A stretch of 64,000 bases of DNA. Source: Amycolatopsis xylanica (GTDB lineage: Bacteria > Actinomycetota > Actinomycetes > Mycobacteriales > Pseudonocardiaceae). The DNA is taken from NCBI RefSeq assembly GCF_900107045.1, contig NZ_FNON01000009.1, forward strand, positions 248,001-312,000, read 5' to 3'. The notes below the pieces were generated by a model, which was not told where the DNA came from, ran no database searches, and saw nothing but the letters and a program-made list of their open reading frames with translations. The number at the start of each line of letters is the position of its first letter. The first letter of the stretch is position 1. Positions 15,864 to 24,942 of this stretch are shown piece after piece. The position numbers and the translations under genes were made by a program.

Positions 15864-16925
15864 TCAGGAGGAGGCCGGGGGCTCCTGCGAGCCGCCGTTC
15901 GTCCCGCCGTTGTTGCCGAACTTGCTCCAGACCTTGGTGGCCGCGCCGGAGACGGCCTCGCCGACGTCGCTGAACACCTTGGTCAGCGGGTCGGTCGACT
16001 CGCTCCACGAGTCCTTGTACGACTTGGCCGCCGACTTGATGTCGTCGGTCCAGGTCGAGGTCGGGGTGTCGTCGTCGCGGCGGGCATAGTCACCGGCCAG
16101 TATCGCCCGGTACTCCTCCGAGGCCGCCCACTTCTGCAGCTGGGCCGCGCGGACGACGGCGAGCGGGTGCGACATGCCCTCGACGTAGCGCAGCTTGAGG
16201 TAGGAGTCGCGGATGTCGTCGACCGACGCGTACTCCTGCGCCTGCTGCAGGAACGCGGGGATGTCGACCTGGGCCGGGTCGATGCCGCCGGCGACCAGGA
16301 TCTGGGCGCGGAGCACGGCGGCCGGGTCCTGGCTGCAGAGCAGGCCCGCGCGGTCGCAGGACAGCTCGGCCTTGCGGAACCACTCGCGCAGCGCCGCGAT
16401 GATCGCGCGCATGCCGAGCGCGCTGACCGGGGTCCACGACATCGACATCTGCAGGCTGATCAGCCGGATCAGGATCGTCCGGTACACCGCGTGCCCGGAG
16501 AGCACGTGGCCCATCTCGTGCCCGATGACGAAGCGCAGCGACTCGGTGTCCATCACCTCGAGCGCGCCGGTGGTGATCACGATGAACGGCTCGTCCATGC
16601 CGATCGCCATCGCGTTGACCGCGGGATTGCGCTCGACGAACACGTTGGGCACCGGCGAGATGTCCAGCGTCTCGGCGCATTCGTGGCGCAGTCTGTCCAA
16701 TTCCGGATACTGCGTCGGGCCTACGCGGATCGCCGACGCGAGCGCCATCAGGCGCTCACCACGCTCGCTGTAGAACCCCGAGATCGTCTTGACCACCTGG
16801 GCGAATCCGGGGACCGCGCGCAGTGTGGCGAGCGCGCCCCTGTCGACCGGATGCTCATAGGCCCTCGGGCTGATCCCCGGGAAACGCACGGCATTGGACC
16901 GTGAAACTTCAATGTCTTCTGGCAC
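15864..16925 (-). CDS. M48-family zinc metalloprotease
   Basis: 353 residues from the GTG at 16925, which has AAGGGGG 7 bases upstream. A TTG eight codons earlier lacks such a site. The zinc motif is HEMGH in VIGHEMGHVLSGHAVY (about residue 137), and a third ligand is expected in FRKAELSCDRAGL. Upstream motifs VFVERNPAVNAMAIGMDEPFIVITTGALE are typical of HtpX-like and Ste24-like peptidases. Unlike HtpX it has no clear N-terminal membrane helices; one hydrophobic stretch follows the zinc motif. The tail (residues 270-353) is charged and Gly/Ser-rich. It is likely a cytosolic or membrane-associated quality-control protease. Confidence 0.88.
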   Translation of the reverse strand: MPEDIEVSRSNAVRFPGISPRAYEHPVDRGALATLRAVPGFAQVVKTISGFYSERGERLMALASAIRVGPTQYPELDRLRHECAETLDISPVPNVFVERNPAVNAMAIGMDEPFIVITTGALEVMDTESLRFVIGHEMGHVLSGHAVYRTILIRLISLQMSMSWTPVSALGMRAIIAALREWFRKAELSCDRAGLLCSQDPAAVLRAQILVAGGIDPAQVDIPAFLQQAQEYASVDDIRDSYLKLRYVEGMSHPLAVVRAAQLQKWAASEEYRAILAGDYARRDDDTPTSTWTDDIKSAAKSYKDSWSESTDPLTKVFSDVGEAVSGAATKVWSKFGNNGGTNGGSQEPPASS

Positions 16926-16989
16926 TCGGTTGCCCCCTTCGGCTTTCAACCCACAGTAGGCGAAAACGACAAGGGGGGTATCAGGGTAT

Positions 16990-17583
16990 TTACCCCAATC
17001 GGCGCCCTAGATCATCCAGGCCATTCCAGGCAGCGCAAATCCCGTAGACGACGACCGCGGCCGTCGGCGCCGCGATGATCACCCACCACGTGTCGAGCGT
17101 CGGCGCCGCCACGATGACATCGCCGACCGAGGGCGGCTTCGCGATGTCGTACTTGCCCAGGAACATGCCCTTCGACAGCACGCCGACCGCCGAGGCGCCG
17201 AGCGCGCCGAGTGCCGCGGCCACGAGCATCACCGGGCCGCGCCGTTCGCGCATCAGCCAGGCGACGGCCGCGATGAGCACGCCGACGCCGACCGAAAGGA
17301 AACCGAAGATCGCGAGCGAGTCGAACCGGTGCCAGCTTTCCAGGTCGAGCGGGGCCAGCCCGGCTTCGTAAACCCGGAAACGCTGTGCCGGCGCCAGCAA
17401 CGACCACAGATAGACCAGCGGGAACGCCAGCAGTGTCGACGTGCCCGCCAGGCTGATGGCGGGCAGGATGTCGGCCTTGACCCGCACCTTGGGCCGCTCC
17501 AGCGGTATCCGGTACACCGGCGGCACCGACCACGGGTCATTCAGCTGCGAAGACCGGTGTGCGCCCACGGACGATTCGGCCAC
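16990..17583 (-). CDS. Membrane protein, DUF2567-like
   Basis: 197 residues with four hydrophobic segments: ILPAISLAGTSTLLAFPLVYLWSLL, LAIFGFLSVGVGVLIAAVAWLM, MLVAAALGALGASAVGVL and VIIAAPTAAVVVYGICAAW. Between helices 1 and 2 lies a soluble stretch. GGAGGGAGG precedes the GTG. Placement next to bsaP/bioB matches my memory of M. tuberculosis Rv1591 (DUF2567), hence the name. Function is unknown. Confidence 0.72.
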   Translation of the reverse strand: MAESSVGAHRSSQLNDPWSVPPVYRIPLERPKVRVKADILPAISLAGTSTLLAFPLVYLWSLLAPAQRFRVYEAGLAPLDLESWHRFDSLAIFGFLSVGVGVLIAAVAWLMRERRGPVMLVAAALGALGASAVGVLSKGMFLGKYDIAKPPSVGDVIVAAPTLDTWWVIIAAPTAAVVVYGICAAWNGLDDLGRRLG

Positions 17584-17640
17584 GCCCGGCCTCCCTCCAC
17601 TCGGCTTTACCCACCGAGAGTAACCGGTCGGGCGTGAAGT

Positions 17641-17832
17641 TCAGCTACTGGCCAGCTCGCCGTGTCGGCTGCACCGCGCGGTCCAGCCGACCGGCGTTAT
17701 CTGCACGACCATGCGCCGCGCGCACTGCGCGCAGAAGCGGGGCGGCTCCAGCGCGTTGCGCGGGGTCGAGCAGCCGGGGTGCGGCGGCCCCGATTGTCCA
17801 CAATGGACACAGAACGGCTCAGAGGACGTCAC
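17641..17832 (-). CDS. bsaP: Biotin synthase auxiliary protein
   Basis: 63 residues with Cys pairs FCVHCG and FCAQCARR, plus single Cys residues at PGCS and ARCSRH. From established knowledge, BsaP is a small iron-sulfur protein that supports actinobacterial BioB (Rv1590 in M. tuberculosis). The start overlaps the end of bioB by 14 bases, so the two are translationally coupled. It is the last gene of the biotin run. Confidence 0.82.
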   Translation of the reverse strand: MTSSEPFCVHCGQSGPPHPGCSTPRNALEPPRFCAQCARRMVVQITPVGWTARCSRHGELASS

Positions 17833-18832
17833 TGATCGCCTTCACCGGCATGTTCAGCTCCTCCAGCATCTCCAGGTCCTGGTCGGCGGAGCGGCCGAGG
17901 TTCGTCAGGTAGTTGCCGACGATGATCGCGTTGATGCCGCCGAGCATGCCCTGCTTGGTGCCGAGGTCGCCGAAGGTCAGCTCACGGCCGCCGGAGAACC
18001 GGATCAGCGGGCGCGGCATGGCGAGCCGGAACGCGGCGACCGTGCGCAGCGCGTCCTTGCCCTCGACCACCTCGTAGTTCTCGTACGGGGTGCCGGGCTG
18101 CGGGATCAGGAAGTTCATCGTGCACTCGTCGGGGTTCAGCTCGGCGAGCTGCGCGGCGAACTCGGCGCGCTGCTCGACGGTCTCGCCCATGCCGATGATG
18201 CCGCCGCAGCAGACCTCCATGCCCGCCTCGCGGATCATCCGCAGCGTCTCCCAGCGCTCGTCCCACGTGTGCGTGGTGACGACGTTCGCGAAGTGCGACT
18301 TCGCCGTCTCCAGGTTGTGGTTGTAGCGGTGCACGCCCATCTCGACCAGCTCGTCGACCTGCTCCTGCGTGAGCATGCCCAGCGAGCAGGCGATCTGGAT
18401 GTCGTTGCCGTCCTCGCGGATGGCCTTGATGCCCTCGCGCACCTGCCCGAGCAGCCGCTTGTCCGGCCCGCGCACGGCCGCGACGATGCAGAACTCGGTC
18501 GCGCCGGTGTCCCTGGTCTGCCGCGCGGCCTTGACCAGGCCGGGGATGTCCAGCCACGCCGAGCGCACCGGGGTCGGGAACCGGCCGGACTGCGAGCAGA
18601 AGTGGCAGTCCTCCGGGCAGCCGCCGGTCTTGAGGCTGATGATGCCCTCGACCTCGACCTCGGGCCCGCACCAGCGCATCCGGACCTCGTGCGCCAGCTC
18701 CAGCAGGTCGGTCAGCTGGTCGTCGCCGAGCCGCAGCACTTCGAGGATCTGCTCCTGCGAGAGGCCGACACCACGCTCGAGCACCTGCTCACGCGCGACA
18801 TCGAGGACGGTCTTCTCAGGGGCTGAAGTCAC
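17819..18832 (-). CDS. bioB: Biotin synthase (radical SAM)
   Basis: 337 residues. It inserts sulfur into dethiobiotin. The radical-SAM cluster motif is GGCPEDCHFCSQS (about residues 72-84, Cys-x3-Cys-x2-Cys). Further family motifs are CCGGIIGMGET, NPDECTMNFLIPQPGTP and RFSGGRELTFGDLG with the Arg of the 2Fe-2S site. TAGGAG lies 7 bases before the GTG. An 89-base gap separates it from bioD, enough for its own promoter, but the genes run in the same direction. Confidence 0.97.
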   Translation of the reverse strand: MTSAPEKTVLDVAREQVLERGVGLSQEQILEVLRLGDDQLTDLLELAHEVRMRWCGPEVEVEGIISLKTGGCPEDCHFCSQSGRFPTPVRSAWLDIPGLVKAARQTRDTGATEFCIVAAVRGPDKRLLGQVREGIKAIREDGNDIQIACSLGMLTQEQVDELVEMGVHRYNHNLETAKSHFANVVTTHTWDERWETLRMIREAGMEVCCGGIIGMGETVEQRAEFAAQLAELNPDECTMNFLIPQPGTPYENYEVVEGKDALRTVAAFRLAMPRPLIRFSGGRELTFGDLGTKQGMLGGINAIIVGNYLTNLGRSADQDLEMLEELNMPVKAISDVL

Positions 18833-18921
18833 AGAGCTCTCCTAGTCGAACGGCGGTGGCCGGTCCTCGCTTTACAGACAGCATGGTGCACGACGATCCC
18901 GTGTGGAACCAGCGACGCAAG

Positions 18922-19638
18922 TCACTTCTGGGCGGACGCGCTCCCGGCGAAACACTCCGGATCGAACTCCCCGCCGAACCACGGTGACAAGCCATTCCGG
19001 GCATAGTCCAGGAACTCGCTTCGCGTCGCCGTGCCCGCGCCCGCCGCCAGCGCGCCGAGCAGCGGCCCGCGCGCCGCGGTCGGCAGGTCCTCGAGATTGG
19101 ACAAAGCGGCCAGATCGGGCTCGGACGGCCAGGAGCCGATGATGACCCCGGCCAGGTTCAGCCCGCGTTTCGTGGCGACCTCGGCCGTGAGCGCGGTGGC
19201 GTTCAGCGTGCCGAGACCGGCCTCGGCGACCATCACGACCACCGCGCCGAGCGACCACGCGACGTCCGCGAGGGTGCTGCCGTAGGAGTCGAAGCGGACC
19301 AGCAGGCCACCGGCGCCTTCGATGAGCACCAGGTCATGGGTCTCGTCGAGCTCGCTGGCCGCCTTGCTGATCTCGGCGGGCCCGACCGGCTCGATCCCGC
19401 TGCGCCGCGCGGCCGCCTCCGGCGACAGCGGGTCGGGGAAGCGGACCAGTTCCCTGGTGGTGACCGGACCGGCGAGTCTCAGCACGTCGTCGACGTCGCC
19501 GGGCTCACCCGGCTGTAATCCCGTCTGCGCGGGCTTCAGCACCGCGACCTTCTGCCCGGCCTCGACGGCCAGCGCCGCCACGGCGGCCGTGGCCACGGTC
19601 TTGCCGACTCCGGTTCCGGTTCCGGTCATCACCAGCAT
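18922..19638 (-). CDS. bioD: Dethiobiotin synthetase
   Basis: 238 residues from the ATG at 19638; a GTG at 19644 with TAAGTT 8 bases before it is an equally possible, leaderless start. It carboxylates diaminopelargonate with CO2 and ATP to close the ureido ring. P-loop GTGTGVGKT lies at the N-terminus, followed by KPAQTG and EGAGGLLVRF. It lies 31 bases after the transporter/carbonic anhydrase gene, a neighbour that could feed it its carbon substrate. Confidence 0.95.
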   Translation of the reverse strand: MLVMTGTGTGVGKTVATAAVAALAVEAGQKVAVLKPAQTGLQPGEPGDVDDVLRLAGPVTTRELVRFPDPLSPEAAARRSGIEPVGPAEISKAASELDETHDLVLIEGAGGLLVRFDSYGSTLADVAWSLGAVVVMVAEAGLGTLNATALTAEVATKRGLNLAGVIIGSWPSEPDLAALSNLEDLPTAARGPLLGALAAGAGTATRSEFLDYARNGLSPWFGGEFDPECFAGSASAQK

Positions 19639-19669
19639 GCTCACGTCCGGGAAACTTAGCAGTCCCGTC

Positions 19670-21901
19670 TCAAGCCGTCGTGGTGACGGCTTGGGCGGGC
19701 ACGAACGCCTCGGCGCCGCGGTCGAACAGGAACACCTGCGCGGCGCCGACGTCGAAGTACATCCCGGTCAGATGCAGCTCGCCGCGCGCCTCGGCCTCGG
19801 CGACCACCGGATGCGCGCGCAGGTGCTCCAGCTGCTGGACCACGTTGTGCAGCGCGAGCTGGTCGCCCTCGGTGTCCGGGCGCCGCCCGTCGAGCAGCAG
19901 CGGCCCGTGCGTCGCGCGGCGGCGCAGGCTCGCCGCGCCGTGGCGCAGCCAGTTGCCGAGCATGCCGCCCGGCGCGCCGCCGAGCAGCGCCTTCATCGCG
20001 CCGCAGCTGGAATGCCCGCAGACGACGATCTCGCGCACGTGGAGCACGCCGACGCCGTATTCGATGGCCGCGCCGACCGAGTCGCTGCCTTCGGTGGGCA
20101 CCAGGTTCCCGATGTTCCGGACGGTGAACAGGTCACCCGGCCCGCTCGTGGTGATCAGGTTCGGCACGATCCGCGAGTCGCCGCAGGTCAGGAACAGCGT
20201 GTGCGGATGCTGCCCGTGCGCGAGCTTGCCGAACTCGTCCCGCAGCACCGGCGCCGCACGTCTTTGGAACTCCGCGGCGCCGCGGCACAAGGCCTTCGTC
20301 GAATGCGGGCCGGTGCGCTGCTCGGGCACGCCGTGGTCGGCCTGCCATTCCGACCAGGGCGCGAGCCAGCGCGGCACGGCCTTGCCGACTAGGTCGCCAC
20401 GCACGATCGGCGTGCCGGAGCGGCCGCGTTCGAACCACGGATGCCCGATCTCGTCGACGGTCACCACGCCGTCGCGCGCGGCCTGCCAGCTGAACAGGCA
20501 GTCGAACGCGGCGTGGTCGAGGTAGTCCACCAGCAGCTCGAGCGTCACCGGGGCGTCCGGCGGGATGGTGGCGAGCACCTTGGTCAGCCGTGGCACGGAA
20601 AGGAACGTCAGCGCGCCTTCGATCACGACGCGCCACTGGCCGCCGTCGCGCTCGACGTGCACGCCCGACCAGATCGTCCGGCGCAGCATCATCGCCAGCG
20701 ACAGCGCGATGCCGAGCGCGACACCGGTCAGCAGGTTGACGCCGACGGCTCCGGCCAGCGTCACCAGGTAGACGGCCAGGTCGCCGTGCCGGACCACCTC
20801 GCGGAATTCGGCCGGGTTGACCAGTTTCGCGCCGACGTAGACGAGCAGGCCCGCCAGCGCGGCGAGCGGGATGTCGCGCAACAGCCCGGCGAGCGGCAGC
20901 ACGAACAGCAGGATCCAGCCGCTGTGCAGCAGCGCGGACATGCGCGTGCGGGCGCCCGCTTCGACGTTGGTCATGCTGCGCACGACGACGCCCGTGACCG
21001 GGAAACCGCCGAGCGAGCCGGAGGCCACGTTGGCCATGCCCTGGCCGATCAGCTCCCGGTTGAGGTCCGTGCGCGGCCCGGGGCGGCGCTTGTCGATGGC
21101 AACCGCGGACAGCAGGCTCTCCAGGCTCGCGATGAGCGCGATGGTCAACGCGGCGAAGGCGGCCGGGAACAGGCCGCTCGTGGGCAGCTGCGGCATGAAG
21201 TGCAGCGAAAGCAGGTCGGCGGGGACGTCGATGCGGCTCACGTTCATCTTCGCGGTGCTCGCGAGGACCGTGGCGATGGTGATCGCGGCCAGCGGACCGG
21301 GCACTCGGCGGACGAAGGCGGGCAGATGCGGCCAGGCGAGCAGCGTCGCGATCGTCACGACACCGATCAGCACGGCCTCGTCGTGGTGGCCGATGAGCTG
21401 GGCGGGCAGCGCGAGCACGTTGTCGATCGTGTTGCCGTGCGCCTTGCCGCCGAGCACGATGTGCAGCTGGTCCAGCATGACGATGACGCCGATGCCGGCG
21501 AACAGGCCGTGCACGATGGCGGGTGAGATGGCCAGCGCGGCGCGCGCGATCCTGGCGAGGCCGAAGAGGATCTGCAGCAGCCCGGCGGCGACGGTGATGG
21601 CGCAGGTCGCGCGCCAGCCGAAGGTGGTGATGGTCTGGGCGAGCACCACGGTCACGCCCGCCGACGGGCCGCTGACCTGGAGCGCGGACCCGCCGAAGAG
21701 CGAAGCGACGATGCTGCCGACGACCGCGGAGATCAGGCCTGCGACCAGAGGCGCGCCCGCGGCCAGCGCGACGCCGAGCGAGAGCGGGACGGCGACGAGG
21801 AAGACGACGATCGAGGCGGGGAGGTCATAGCGGAGATTCGCGAGGATCTTTCGCGAAATCGGGGGACCGGTGTCGTGTTCTTCGTGTGTGTTGTTGATCA
21901 T
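19670..21901 (-). CDS. SulP-family bicarbonate transporter fused to beta-carbonic anhydrase
   Basis: 743 residues from the ATG at 21901. The frame stays open further upstream, but that part lies inside bioA. Residues 1-430 are the SulP membrane domain (about 12 helices; DLPASIVVFLVAVPLSLGVALA at the N-terminus, QVSGPSAGVTVVLA). A STAS-like segment follows (about 440-520), then a complete beta-carbonic anhydrase with zinc motifs TCGDSR and CGHSSCGA. The expected job is to import bicarbonate and interconvert it with CO2. It lies between bioA and bioD, 59 bases after bioA and 31 before bioD. M. tuberculosis Rv3273 has, as I recall, the same fusion elsewhere. Confidence 0.9.
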   Translation of the reverse strand: MINNTHEEHDTGPPISRKILANLRYDLPASIVVFLVAVPLSLGVALAAGAPLVAGLISAVVGSIVASLFGGSALQVSGPSAGVTVVLAQTITTFGWRATCAITVAAGLLQILFGLARIARAALAISPAIVHGLFAGIGVIVMLDQLHIVLGGKAHGNTIDNVLALPAQLIGHHDEAVLIGVVTIATLLAWPHLPAFVRRVPGPLAAITIATVLASTAKMNVSRIDVPADLLSLHFMPQLPTSGLFPAAFAALTIALIASLESLLSAVAIDKRRPGPRTDLNRELIGQGMANVASGSLGGFPVTGVVVRSMTNVEAGARTRMSALLHSGWILLFVLPLAGLLRDIPLAALAGLLVYVGAKLVNPAEFREVVRHGDLAVYLVTLAGAVGVNLLTGVALGIALSLAMMLRRTIWSGVHVERDGGQWRVVIEGALTFLSVPRLTKVLATIPPDAPVTLELLVDYLDHAAFDCLFSWQAARDGVVTVDEIGHPWFERGRSGTPIVRGDLVGKAVPRWLAPWSEWQADHGVPEQRTGPHSTKALCRGAAEFQRRAAPVLRDEFGKLAHGQHPHTLFLTCGDSRIVPNLITTSGPGDLFTVRNIGNLVPTEGSDSVGAAIEYGVGVLHVREIVVCGHSSCGAMKALLGGAPGGMLGNWLRHGAASLRRRATHGPLLLDGRRPDTEGDQLALHNVVQQLEHLRAHPVVAEAEARGELHLTGMYFDVGAAQVFLFDRGAEAFVPAQAVTTTA

Positions 21902-21960
21902 GCTCGCAGGATCCCGAAGATCCGGCGAAAAGTCCGCTACGCCCACCCCTTCGTGTGACG

Positions 21961-23295
21961 TCAGGCCTTCGCGGCCACCGCGCACATGCCCCGGGTGATG
22001 GCCTCGACGTCGGCGTCCGTGCTGACATACGGCGGCATCGCGTAGATCAAGTCCCTGAACGGGCGAAGCCACACGCCCTGGGCCGTGACCACGTCCGTGG
22101 CGACCGCCATGTCCACCGGATGGTCGAGCTGGATCACCCCGATCGCGCCGAGCACCCGGATGTCCTTGACACCGGGCAGTTCCCGTGCTTGCGCGAGTCC
22201 ACTGTGGAGTCCCGACTCGATGCGGGCGACGTCGGCCTTCCAGGCGCCGGTCTTGAGGATGCCGAGCGAGGCGTTGGCGACGGCGGACGCGAGCGGGTTG
22301 CCCATGAACGTCGGGCCGTGCGCGAGCACCGGGAGTTCGCCGCGTGAGATGCCGTCGGCGATCTCGGCCGTGCAGAGCGCGGCGGCCATCGTCAGGTAGC
22401 CGCCGGTGAGCGCCTTGCCGAGGCACATCACGTCGGGTGTGACGCCCGCGTGCTCGGCGGCGAACATCGCGCCCGAGCGGCCGAAACCGGTGGCGATCTC
22501 GTCGAAGATGAGCAGAACTCCGTGCTGCGCGGTGATTTCCCGCAACGCCTTGAGGTAGCCGGGGTGATGGAAGCGCATGCCGCCAGCGCCCTGCACGACC
22601 GGCTCGACGATGACGGCGGCCAGTTCGTCCTTGTGGCGCTCGATTTCCGCGGCCAGGTTGTCCACATAGGACTGCTCAGGCTCGGCGTCGAAGCCTGAAG
22701 GCGGTTCCGGCACGAAGAGCTGTTCGGGCAGCGTGCCGCGCCAGAGCGCGTGCATGCCGCCGTCGGGGTCGCAGACGCTCATCGGGTGGAAGGTGTCGCC
22801 GTGGTAGCCGCCGCGCCAGGTGAGCAGCTTGCGCTTGGCCGTCTTCCCGATCGATTGCCAGTACTGCAGGCACATCTTGATCGAGACCTCGACCGAGACC
22901 GAGCCGGAGTCGCACAGGAAGACGTGCTCCAGCCCGTCCGGGGTGAGGTCGACCAGCGTCTTGGCGAGCGTGATGGCGGGCTCGTGGGTGAGCCCGCCGA
23001 ACATCACGTGGCTCATCTTCGCCATCTGGTCCGTCAGCGCGGCGTCGAGCACGGGGTTGCGGTAGCCGTGGATGGCCGCCCACCACGACGACATGCCGTC
23101 GACGAGCTCGCGGCCGTCCGCGAGCTTGAGCCGCACGCCCTCGGCCTCGGTGACCAGCAACGACTCGACCTTGCCCGGCATGGGTCCGTACGGGTGCCAG
23201 ACGTGGGCGATGTCGAGGGCCAAGAGCTGTTCGAAATGGGCAGCGGCGCGAAGCGCCTCCGTTGAGGGCGGTGGTGGGCGACGGGAGGGGGTCAC
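21961..23295 (-). CDS. bioA: Adenosylmethionine-8-amino-7-oxononanoate aminotransferase
   Basis: 444 residues. A PLP enzyme that uses S-adenosylmethionine as amino donor to make 7,8-diaminopelargonate. Motifs include HVWHPYGPM near residue 32, DGMSSWWAAIHGYRNP, WRGGYHGDTFHPMSVCDP, IFDEIATGFGRSG and the PLP-lysine motif MCLGKALTGG. The GTG start lies 9 bases after the P450 stop, so both genes share a transcript. bioF is not in the window. Confidence 0.96.
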   Translation of the reverse strand: MTPSRRPPPPSTEALRAAAHFEQLLALDIAHVWHPYGPMPGKVESLLVTEAEGVRLKLADGRELVDGMSSWWAAIHGYRNPVLDAALTDQMAKMSHVMFGGLTHEPAITLAKTLVDLTPDGLEHVFLCDSGSVSVEVSIKMCLQYWQSIGKTAKRKLLTWRGGYHGDTFHPMSVCDPDGGMHALWRGTLPEQLFVPEPPSGFDAEPEQSYVDNLAAEIERHKDELAAVIVEPVVQGAGGMRFHHPGYLKALREITAQHGVLLIFDEIATGFGRSGAMFAAEHAGVTPDVMCLGKALTGGYLTMAAALCTAEIADGISRGELPVLAHGPTFMGNPLASAVANASLGILKTGAWKADVARIESGLHSGLAQARELPGVKDIRVLGAIGVIQLDHPVDMAVATDVVTAQGVWLRPFRDLIYAMPPYVSTDADVEAITRGMCAVAAKA

Positions 23296-23304
23296 GCTCG
23301 CAGA

Positions 23305-24495
23305 CTACGACAGGCGGACCGGCAGGCTCTCCACTCCGTGCACGAGCAGGCTTTCGCGGAACCGCAGCGACTCGACCTCGCCGAGCAGCTCGATGCCGTC
23401 GAACCGCTGCAGCAGCTTGCCGATCGCGATCTCGCCTTCCAGCCTGGCCAGCGGCGCGCCGACGCAGTAGTGGATGCCGTGGCCGAACGCGAGATGGCCG
23501 TTGGTCTGCCGGGTGATGTCGAACGCGTCGGGGTCGGGGAAGCGCTCCGCGTCACGGTTCGCGGACAGCAGCGAAAGGAACAGGAACTCGCCCGCCGGGA
23601 TTTCGACGCCGGAGACCTCGATCGGCTCCTTGGCGAAGCGGAGCGTGGCGATGTTGATCGAGCCGTCGAACCGGAGCACCTCCTCGACCATGTTCGGCAC
23701 CAGCGACGGATCCGCGCGGACGGCCTTGAGCTGATCGGGGTGGCGCAGCAGCGCGAGGACGCTGTTGCCGATGAGGTTCACCGTGGTCTCGTAGCCCGCG
23801 ACCATCAGCAGGAACGCCATCGCGATGAGTTCGAACGGGCCGAGGCTGTCGCCCTCGTCGGAGGCGTGCACGAGCGCGGACATCAGGTCGTCCGTCGGGT
23901 TCTCGCGCTTGCGCTCGATGAGCTGAACGAGGAAGTTCGCCATCGCGCCGGCGGCCTCGGAGATCTTCTCCGAGTCGCTTTGCGAGACGAGCACGTTCGA
24001 CCAGGCGCCGAACTGGTCGCGGTCTTCGAGCTCGACCCCGAGCAGCTCGGAGATGACCGTGATCGGCAGCGGGAACGCGAGCGCCTTCATCAGGTCGACC
24101 TCGCCGCTCATCCCGTCGAGCAGCTCGTCGGTGATCTGCTCGATCCTCGGCCGCAGCCGGGACACGACACCGCTGGTGAACGCCTTGTTGACCAGCTTGC
24201 GCAGGCGCGTGTGGTCCGGCGGGTCGCTGTTGAGCATGTGCGCGTTCAAGCCGTGCACGGTGGCGTCGGCGACGCCGGTGCCACTGAGGCTGCGCGCGAA
24301 CAGCTCCTGCGCGAGCTTCGCGTCCTTGCCGACGCGCGAGTCGGACATCAGGCTCCGCACGTCCGCGTACCGCGTGACCAGCCAGACGGTGAGGCCGCGC
24401 GGGGTGACGACCTGCCGGACGGGCCCCTCCTCACGCATCAGCGCGAGCGCGGCGTGCGGGTCCTGCATGAAGTCGTCGCCGAGAACTGGAATCAC
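23305..24495 (-). CDS. Cytochrome P450 in the biotin operon
   Basis: 396 residues, soluble bacterial class. Hallmarks: I-helix AGYETT (about residue 232), K-helix EVLRFD, and the heme loop FGHGIHYCVGAPLAR with the Cys ligand at about residue 345. GGGGG lies 4 bases before the GTG. It sits 9 bases ahead of bioA and 13 after the SRPBCC gene, so it belongs to the biotin transcript. In Bacillus the biotin-operon P450 BioI makes pimeloyl-ACP by cleaving acyl-ACP; a similar role here is possible but rests on context. No ferredoxin gene is adjacent. Confidence 0.92.
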   Translation of the reverse strand: MIPVLGDDFMQDPHAALALMREEGPVRQVVTPRGLTVWLVTRYADVRSLMSDSRVGKDAKLAQELFARSLSGTGVADATVHGLNAHMLNSDPPDHTRLRKLVNKAFTSGVVSRLRPRIEQITDELLDGMSGEVDLMKALAFPLPITVISELLGVELEDRDQFGAWSNVLVSQSDSEKISEAAGAMANFLVQLIERKRENPTDDLMSALVHASDEGDSLGPFELIAMAFLLMVAGYETTVNLIGNSVLALLRHPDQLKAVRADPSLVPNMVEEVLRFDGSINIATLRFAKEPIEVSGVEIPAGEFLFLSLLSANRDAERFPDPDAFDITRQTNGHLAFGHGIHYCVGAPLARLEGEIAIGKLLQRFDGIELLGEVESLRFRESLLVHGVESLPVRLS

Positions 24496-24508
24496 GGTGC
24501 CCCCAAGG

Positions 24509-24880
24509 TCAACGTTCCGCGAGCGCGGTGGCGATGCGCTCGACCACTCCTTCCCAGTATTCCCGTTGTTCGGCGTGCTCCGCTGCGTCGATCAGCCCCT
24601 CTTGCCGGAACTTCAGTGTCCCTTCGCCCACTATGACGTGAACGTCCGAATCGTGGTCCCAGTCCTTCGGCTGCCAGGTCAGGCTCAGCTGCTTCGCGTC
24701 CTTGATCTTCCGGACGCGCCCCGCGGTGCCGTTGGCCGTCTCGTAGCTCTTGTCGTTGACGAGGTCCGTTCCCGGGCCGAGCCAGATCTCGCTGCCGTCG
24801 CGGCCGAGCAGGAACTCCCACACCTGCTTCGCCGTACCCGGCACGGCCTGGGAGACCTCAACCGTCTGTGCACTATCCAC
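24509..24880 (-). CDS. SRPBCC-fold protein (TB16.3/AHSA1-like)
   Basis: 123 residues from the GTG at 24880; an upstream in-frame start would add 13 residues but lacks a ribosome site. The pattern VEVSQAVPGTAKQVWEFLLG near the N-terminus, LSLTWQPKDW in the middle and REYWEGVVERIATAL at the C-terminus is that of START/SRPBCC proteins, which enclose a hydrophobic ligand pocket. Gene order suggests a TB16.3 (Rv2185c) relative, from memory. It is the first gene of the P450-bioA run. Ligand unknown. Confidence 0.78.
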   Translation of the reverse strand: MDSAQTVEVSQAVPGTAKQVWEFLLGRDGSEIWLGPGTDLVNDKSYETANGTAGRVRKIKDAKQLSLTWQPKDWDHDSDVHVIVGEGTLKFRQEGLIDAAEHAEQREYWEGVVERIATALAER

Positions 24881-24942
24881 GCCGCCATCATCCCATCGGG
24901 TTAAGTAGCTCCCTGTCACCGGTATCGGGCAGGATCGTCGGA

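Noticed and set aside
21902..22426. N-terminal extension of the transporter/carbonic anhydrase frame
   Set aside because: The part before 21901 lies within bioA and is Arg/Gly-rich out-of-frame sequence. The SulP domain starts right after the ATG at 21901.
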